Shown piece after piece: positions 59,396-64,000 of a stretch of DNA of 64,000 nucleotides. The position numbers and the translations under genes were made by a program. The stretch comes from Candidatus Kouleothrix ribensis. GTDB taxonomy: Bacteria; Chloroflexota; Chloroflexia; Chloroflexales; Roseiflexaceae. The stretch spans positions 62,001-126,000 of the forward strand of contig JADKGW010000002.1 of NCBI GenBank assembly GCA_016722075.1. The letters run 5' to 3'. How positions within the stretch are numbered: the stretch's first letter is position 1; each line of letters opens with the position of its first letter. Under the pieces are notes generated by a model, which did not search any database, was not told the origin of the DNA, and saw only the letters and a program-made list of their open reading frames with translations.

Positions 59396-60070
59396 ATGGA
59401 AGCGAGCGACGAGCGAAACGCGATGGTGCGAGCCCAGCTCGAGCAACGAGGTATCCACGACAACCGCGTGCTCGCGGCCATGGCGCGCGTGCCACGCCAC
59501 TTATTTGTGCCCGCAGCCGCGCGCGATCGTGCCTACGGCGACCATGCGCTGCCGATCAACGAGGGCCAGACGATCTCGCAGCCGTTTATTGTGGCGCTGA
59601 TGGCCCAGGCACTGCGGCTGGCACCGGGCGAGCGTGTGCTCGAGATCGGTGCCGGCTCGGGCTATGCGGCGGCGGTCTTCAGCTTGCTGGCCAGCGAGGT
59701 CTATGCGATTGAGCGCAAGCCGGCGTTGGCGCACAGCGCCTCCCAACGCCTGCACGAGCTTGGCTACACGAATGTGCATATCATCACCGGCGACGGCACG
59801 GCCGGGCTGCCTGAGTATGCACCCTTCGATGGTATCGCCGTCTCGGCGGCGGCGCCGTGGGTGCCGCTGCCACTGCGCGAGCAGCTCGGCGAGGGCGGCC
59901 GGATGGTCATCCCGGTTGGCGGGCGCGAGGGCCAGATCATGCTGCGGCTCACGCGCACCAATCATCAGATCTCTACCGAGCGGCTGGGCGAGGTACGCTT
60001 CGTGCCGCTGATCGGCGATCATGCCTGGGAGCCTTCGAGCACCGACCAGCCTGGTAGCGACGCAACCTGA
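59396..60070 (+). CDS. pcm: Protein-L-isoaspartate O-methyltransferase
   Basis: Repairs isomerised Asp residues using SAM in the cytosol. 224 residues: RAQLEQRGIHDNRVLAAMAR and VPRHLFVP, INEGQTISQPFIVALMAQAL (PIMT signature), VLEIGAGSGYAAAVFSLLAS (SAM loop), YAPFDGIAVSAAAPWVP and RMVIPVGGREGQIMLRLTR. ATG 59396 has AAGGAG at 59383-59388, 7 nt upstream; ATG 59390 is too close. TATAAT at 59366-59371 is a probable -10 box. Confidence 0.93.
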   Translation: MEASDERNAMVRAQLEQRGIHDNRVLAAMARVPRHLFVPAAARDRAYGDHALPINEGQTISQPFIVALMAQALRLAPGERVLEIGAGSGYAAAVFSLLASEVYAIERKPALAHSASQRLHELGYTNVHIITGDGTAGLPEYAPFDGIAVSAAAPWVPLPLREQLGEGGRMVIPVGGREGQIMLRLTRTNHQISTERLGEVRFVPLIGDHAWEPSSTDQPGSDAT

Positions 60071-60114
60071 GCGCCTGCTGCCACCCTACCACTCAGGTAT
60101 GAAAGTGAGTAACT

Positions 60115-60789
60115 GTGAATAGAATGTTTCAGATGCCCGACGAGAGCATCTTTGGCAGCCAGACAAACGATAATGTCGAGCTGCTTAAGGCCTGGGCCGG
60201 CACAACCCTGGCCTTCGCCATTCTACGCACCGGCTCGTCGAACCTGCTGACCACCGCGTTCGTCTCGAACCTGCTGGTGTCGGCGGTGGTGTGCGGCCTC
60301 GGGTTCGTGCTGCACGAGCTGGCGCACCGCGTGGTGGCGCGCAACTATGGCGCCGAGGCGCATTTCATCGCCAACAACGGCTGGCTGATCCTGTCGATTG
60401 TGATTGCCTTCGCCGGGTTTTTCATCGCAGCCCCCGGCGCTGTCTGGCACCGTGGCTACCTGACAGCCCGCCAGGGCGGGTTGATCGCGCTGGCCGGCCC
60501 GGCTACCAACATGGTGCTGTCGCTGATCTTCTTCATCGCGCTGCTGGTGGTGCTGATCGCCCAGCTGGCGGTGCCGCAGATCGTGTTCGATATCTGCTTG
60601 ATCGGTTTCAGCTTGAACGCCTGGCTCGGCTTGTTCAATATGATCCCGGCCGGGCCGTTCGACGGCGCCAAGGTGCTAAACTGGAGCCCACTGGTGTTCG
60701 GCGTCACTGTGGCGATCGGGCTGGTGCTGACATTCGTGCTTGGCAGCCAGACGGCGATCGTTTCGGTGCTGCGCCTATTCCGCGCGTAG
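60115..60789 (+). CDS. Site-2 protease-like M50 metalloprotease
   Basis: 224 residues, about five or six membrane helices. Zn motif GFVLHELAHRVVARNYGAEA (HELAH) and the third ligand region WLGLFNMIPAGPFDGAKVLN (NxxPxxxxDG). Archaeal-type, compact S2P without PDZ domain. Cleaves membrane-embedded substrates, unknown here. Starts at GTG 60115 or ATG 60124. Monocistronic, 66 nt before tpiA. Confidence 0.87.
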   Translation: MNRMFQMPDESIFGSQTNDNVELLKAWAGTTLAFAILRTGSSNLLTTAFVSNLLVSAVVCGLGFVLHELAHRVVARNYGAEAHFIANNGWLILSIVIAFAGFFIAAPGAVWHRGYLTARQGGLIALAGPATNMVLSLIFFIALLVVLIAQLAVPQIVFDICLIGFSLNAWLGLFNMIPAGPFDGAKVLNWSPLVFGVTVAIGLVLTFVLGSQTAIVSVLRLFRA

Positions 60790-60855
60790 GATGGTGCCAC
60801 ATGGCGGGGTGCGGGCGCACCCCACGAAGCAAACCCTTTGAATGAGGAGTGACGT

Positions 60856-61609
60856 ATGCGTACCCCTTTGATCGCCGGAAACTGGAAGATGTACAAAACG
60901 ATTGGCGAGGCAGTAGAGCTGGTCGAGGCACTACTACGCGGCCTGGGCGACACCAGCGACCGCGAGGTGCTGGTGTGCCCGCCCTACACTGCGCTGCACG
61001 CGCTCAGCCCGCTGCTGCAAGAGACACCGATCGCACTGGGCGGGCAGGATGTGTTCTACGAGGCCCAGGGCGCTTTCACCGGCGCAATCGCGCCTGCGAT
61101 GCTGGTGGATGTGGGCTGCACCTATGTGATCGTAGGCCATAGCGAGCGCCGGCAGATTTTCGGCGAGGGTGACTCACTGATCAACCGCAAGCTGCACGCG
61201 GCGCTAGGCGCCGGCCTGCGCCCGATCCTGTGTGTGGGCGAAACCAAGCCGCAGCGCGATGCCGGCGAAGCCGAGCGCGTAGTGGTGAGCCAGGTGCGCG
61301 CAGGGCTGGCTAATGTGAGCGCACAGCAGCTGCTCAGCAGCGTGATTGCCTACGAGCCGGTGTGGGCAATCGGCACTGGCGATACTGCTACGCCGGCCGA
61401 TGCACAGGCCATGCACGCCACCATCCGCAGCACACTGGCCGAGCTGTACGATGCCACTACGGCCGACCAGATTCGCCTTCAGTATGGCGGCAGCGTCAAG
61501 CCCGATAATGTCGACGAGCCTCATGAGCCAGCCCGACATCGATGGCGCATTGGTCGGCGGCGCAGCGCTCAAGGCCGACAGTTTCCTGCGGATCATTGCG
61601 TTTCGCTAG
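60856..61609 (+). pseudogene. tpiA: Triosephosphate isomerase with a late frameshift
   Basis: Interconverts dihydroxyacetone phosphate and glyceraldehyde 3-phosphate in glycolysis. The frame is normal to residue ~221: LIAGNWKMYKT (Lys), YVIVGHSERRQIFGE (catalytic His), IAYEPVWAIGTGDTATP (Glu and loop 6), LQYGGSVKPDNVDE. Then one extra C at 61519-61520 shifts it. The expected tail LMSQPDIDGALVGGAALKAD then SFLRIIAFR is present in the next frame up to a stop at 61609. In the shifted frame the protein would run on to 61806 with unrelated sequence. As an essential-type gene, an assembly or sequencing error is quite possible. Confidence 0.88.
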
Positions 61610-61738
61610 GGGCGATCGTGCTGGGCGTGGTACTGCAGCCGCAGTGCCACGCCCTTTTTGATGCTACGCACAACAATAGCAGTACCGTACCAGCTGCGCA
61701 CATCCGGCGCTTGAGGGCTACAGGGGGCCAGGCCTACG

Positions 61739-62134
61739 CTAGGCCGCTGCGTCCGACGGGTAGCTGTCTTCGAGCGCTAAGGCCGCGAGCCGGCGCAGGT
61801 TGGTAATCGTCACCGGCTTGGTGAGGTAGTGATCAACATTCAGGCGCTGCGCGGCAGCATGCAGCTCGGGCGAGCTATAGGCGGTGATCAGGATGATACG
61901 CGAGCCGAGCTTGCGGTTGCGAACCTGCGTGATCAGCTCAAGACCATTCATTGCGGGCATGTGGTAGTCGGTAATAATCAGGTCGGGCGTGCTGCGCGCA
62001 AGTGTCTCCAGCGCCTCCTGAGCCGAGGCAGCCGTCACAATCAGCCAGTCGCAGGCCAACGCGCGGAGCGCCTGTTCGACGATAAAGCGCTGGTTTTCTT
62101 CATTATCAACAATCAGAATCGAACGTAGTGGCAT
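61739..62134 (-). CDS. Single-domain response regulator
   Basis: 131 residues, CheY-like receiver alone: SILIVDNEENQRFIVEQALR (acidic pocket), DLIITDYHMPAMNGLELITQ with phospho-Asp, ILITAYSSPELHAA (Thr/Ser switch), VDHYLTKPVTI (Lys). No output domain, so it acts through a partner. ATG 62134 precedes PLRSILIV; the frame to 62155 is less likely. No kinase gene nearby. Confidence 0.88.
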   Translation of the reverse strand: MPLRSILIVDNEENQRFIVEQALRALACDWLIVTAASAQEALETLARSTPDLIITDYHMPAMNGLELITQVRNRKLGSRIILITAYSSPELHAAAQRLNVDHYLTKPVTITNLRRLAALALEDSYPSDAAA

Positions 62135-62353
62135 CACGTGGGCCTCACCGCACATTGCATATCAGCTCTGCTCGTGCAATGCCAGAATGATACCCTGCTG
62201 CTAAGCCGCTGTGGCACGCAAGATGTGATCGGAATAGTGGCGGCCATGTAATTTAGAACTATTGACGAAATATTCCCTTACAGAAGCTTTTCAGGGTTGC
62301 TGCGCGCTAACTTTACACGATCGGAATCCTTGATCAAGCGAAGCCGGCCCAAT

Positions 62354-62408
62354 TTGACGATTCGGGCAACCAGTGATATACTTAATGCTATTAAATATCA
62401 ATAGCATT
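62354..62408 (+). promoter_or_regulatory. Promoter and palindromic operator of the MarR gene
   Basis: -35 TTGACG (62354-62359), 17-bp spacer, -10 TATACT (62377-62382). Directly after it lies a perfect 9-bp dyad, AATGCTATT (62384-62392) and AATAGCATT (62400-62408), typical of MarR operators and covering the transcript start. Confidence 0.8.
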
Positions 62409-62429
62409 ATACGTCGAGCAGAGGGATAT

Positions 62430-62915
62430 ATGAGCGATCATGCCGACGACCCACTCGAGCGGATCGAGCGCGCGATCATGCAGATCGGCTGGCTAGGGCA
62501 GCGCCGATTTATGCAACTGCTGGCCGGCGCGCGCTTCGACCTGACCGTGCCGCAATATCACACACTGCTGCACCTGAACCACTGCAACGGCGAATGCAAC
62601 ATGTCCGACCTCGCACGTGCGACGCACCAGTCGGCGGCCTCGCTCACCGGCGTGGTCGATCGCCTACTCGAGAAGCAGCTCGTCGAGCGGGGGCGGCCCA
62701 ACGGCGACCGGCGCCAGGTGGTGGTAACCGTGACCGAGCGCGGGCGCACGCTGCTTCTTTCGATTAAGCATGCCCAGCGCGGCGAAATGCGCGCTGCGCT
62801 GGCACATATGCAGCCCCACGCATTACACGAGCTCCAGCGCCTACTCGACGCAGTGCTCGCCGGCATGGTGCGCATGGCCGAGCAGCACGAGCACAGCGCA
62901 GCCGAACGAACCTAA
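62430..62915 (+). CDS. MarR-family transcriptional regulator
   Basis: 161 residues. Winged helix: FDLTVPQYHTLLHLNHCNGE, MSDLARATHQSAASLTGVVD, LLEKQLVERGRPNGDRRQVV. Terminal helices for dimerisation flank it. ATG 62430 follows GAGGG. The operator just upstream indicates autorepression released by a ligand, as in the family. No adjacent target gene such as an efflux pump is visible. Confidence 0.9.
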   Translation: MSDHADDPLERIERAIMQIGWLGQRRFMQLLAGARFDLTVPQYHTLLHLNHCNGECNMSDLARATHQSAASLTGVVDRLLEKQLVERGRPNGDRRQVVVTVTERGRTLLLSIKHAQRGEMRAALAHMQPHALHELQRLLDAVLAGMVRMAEQHEHSAAERT

Positions 62916-63225
62916 CCCGGCCACCAATTTGGGGCAGAGCGAACCTCTGGCAGTGAACATTCGGTGTACTGAGTGGCAGCCACGACCGCACCCGCATCAT
63001 CGCCCGTTTTGGTTTCAGCTATCGCTCATCTCAATCGGGGTAAACATGTGGTACCATGCAGGTAAAGAAGATCTGAAAAGCTGCCTGAAACGTCTGGGTG
63101 TTCCGAGAATACCTTCCGCCGCGTTTCACGCAGAGTTGGGTAGCGATGTGTAAAACAGCAAAAGTGACCTTAACCGCAAACGCTGATCGAACCCAGGCAG
63201 ATCGCCTGACAAGTGAGGATACACG
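62916..63225. other. Intergenic region before lon
   Basis: A small plus-strand frame (63049-63153, 34 residues, GGGG upstream) is too short to support. An AGGCAGATCGCCT hairpin near 63194-63206 lies just before the lon ribosome site (GTGAGGAT). No heat-shock (CIRCE-type) repeat was seen. Confidence 0.4.
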
Positions 63226-64000
63226 ATGAGTAAAAACAAAGCGATCACTGAGCGCGGCACGCCGGAGGCCTCCCCCGCCGGGGATTCGCCCGAACGCGAG
63301 CTACCGCTCGTGGTGCTCGGAGAAATGGTTATTATGCCGCACATGACCGTGCCGCTGCAGGTGGGGCAGGGGAAATCCTACCGCGCCATGGAGCAGGCAT
63401 GGGAAGAAGACCAGGAAGTGCTGCTGATTTTCGTTTCCGAGGGCGAGATCGAGAGCTATAAGAACGGCCAGCCGCAGCAGCTGCCGCCAGTTGGCGTGAT
63501 TGCCCGCCTGGAAGAGTTCATCAAGCTGCCCGACGGCACCGTGCGGATTATTCTCGAGGGCCTGGTGCGCGCCAAACTGGCCAGCGCAGTGCAAGTCGAT
63601 CCGTTCTACCGCGTGCGCTGCCAGCCACTGATCGACCCCGAGCCGATTGGCATGGAGGTCGAGGCGCTGATGGATACGGTCAAACAGCAAGTCGATGAGT
63701 TCGTCGACCACCTGGGCGAGGTGCCGCAAGACGCGGTTGCGTTCGTACACCGGATCGACAAACCCGGCCACCTGGCCGATATCGTCACCTACGCGCCGGC
63801 ATTCGAGTTCCCCGAGCGGCTCGACATCCTCAACGAGATCGACCCGGTCGAGCGGCTGCGCAAGGCATATATGCTGCTGGCGCGCCAGCTCGAGCTGCTG
63901 AAGCTGCGCCAGAAGATCCAGCAGGATACCAAAGAAGTGCTCGATCAAAGCCAGCGCGAATATTTCCTGCGCGAGCAGATGCGCGTCATCCGCCGCGAGC
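63226..64000 (+). CDS. lon: ATP-dependent protease Lon, N-terminal part
   Basis: Runs off the right edge. The visible 258 residues are the Lon N-terminal substrate-binding domain: LPLVVLGEMVIMPHMTVPLQ, RAMEQAWEEDQEVLLIFVSE, VGVIARLEEFIKLPDGTVRI, ILEGLVRAKL, then helical LLKLRQKIQQDTKEVLDQSQ and REYFLREQMRVIRRE leading to the AAA+ domain outside the window. ATG 63226 with GAGG upstream. An N-terminal extension of ~24 residues is rich in Glu/Ser/Pro. Cytosolic quality-control protease. Confidence 0.95.
   Translation, partial: MSKNKAITERGTPEASPAGDSPERELPLVVLGEMVIMPHMTVPLQVGQGKSYRAMEQAWEEDQEVLLIFVSEGEIESYKNGQPQQLPPVGVIARLEEFIKLPDGTVRIILEGLVRAKLASAVQVDPFYRVRCQPLIDPEPIGMEVEALMDTVKQQVDEFVDHLGEVPQDAVAFVHRIDKPGHLADIVTYAPAFEFPERLDILNEIDPVERLRKAYMLLARQLELLKLRQKIQQDTKEVLDQSQREYFLREQMRVIRRE

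Overview
The window looks like a chromosome segment of a GC-rich Chloroflexota bacterium, probably a Chloroflexales (Roseiflexus or Kouleothrix type) organism. This is inferred from gene style: a bacterial XPB-like helicase, a zinc-ribbon Ser/Thr kinase, Thr/Pro/Ala-rich linkers in membrane-anchored proteins, and very GC-rich third positions. It was not checked against a database. The two ends are ordinary host chromosome. The middle, 16958-52580 (about 35.6 kb), is an integrated foreign element with lower and uneven GC.

Left host flank (1-16957): end of hemL, an EamA transporter, a diverged SHMT-like enzyme, a RodZ-like protein, an XPB-family helicase, a large glycosidase-like protein, a phosphomannomutase, a zinc-ribbon Ser/Thr kinase, an exported dienelactone-hydrolase/intradiol-dioxygenase pair, a DUF4349 lipoprotein, a membrane-anchored alpha/beta hydrolase, and the 3' part of radC. 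Right host flank (52581-64000): the 5' part of radC, an acyltransferase, a Nudix hydrolase, the pstSCAB phosphate operon, a sigma factor, protein-isoaspartate methyltransferase, an M50 protease, a frameshifted tpiA, a response regulator, a MarR regulator with a clear promoter/operator, and the start of lon.

The element interrupts radC. The two halves of radC lie 35.6 kb apart on the same strand and rejoin in frame at a shared 6-bp core. The rejoined element ends give an attP with inverted arms, as expected for the large serine integrase encoded at the right edge. From left to right the element carries: a small basic gene; a ParA plus small DNA-binding-protein partition pair with two arrays of an 8-bp repeat; an AbrB/PIN toxin-antitoxin pair; a winged-helix replication-initiator-like gene; small unknown genes; a structured noncoding stretch; a conjugative coupling-protein-like ATPase broken by two near-identical IS copies; a decayed IS630; a TIR-domain gene with a divergent XRE regulator; an IS5-type element; an MmyB-like regulator; a secreted propeller/SGNH hydrolase; a tyrosine recombinase beside a dif-like inverted repeat; a TPR membrane protein; a tight five-gene operon (DNA methyltransferase, HerA ATPase, NurA nuclease and two unknown proteins); a Phd/PIN toxin-antitoxin pair; a membrane/exported gene pair under a palindromic operator; a nested-palindrome noncoding region; and the integrase.

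The strongest candidate for an undescribed system is the methyltransferase-HerA-NurA operon at 40707-46832. Its two downstream partner proteins are unfamiliar; one looks like a beta-propeller sensor. The organisation suggests a modification-linked nuclease defence system carried with a TIR effector and toxin-antitoxin modules. No relaxase or T4SS channel genes were recognised, and the coupling ATPase is broken, so the element is probably no longer self-transmissible even though its integrase is intact.
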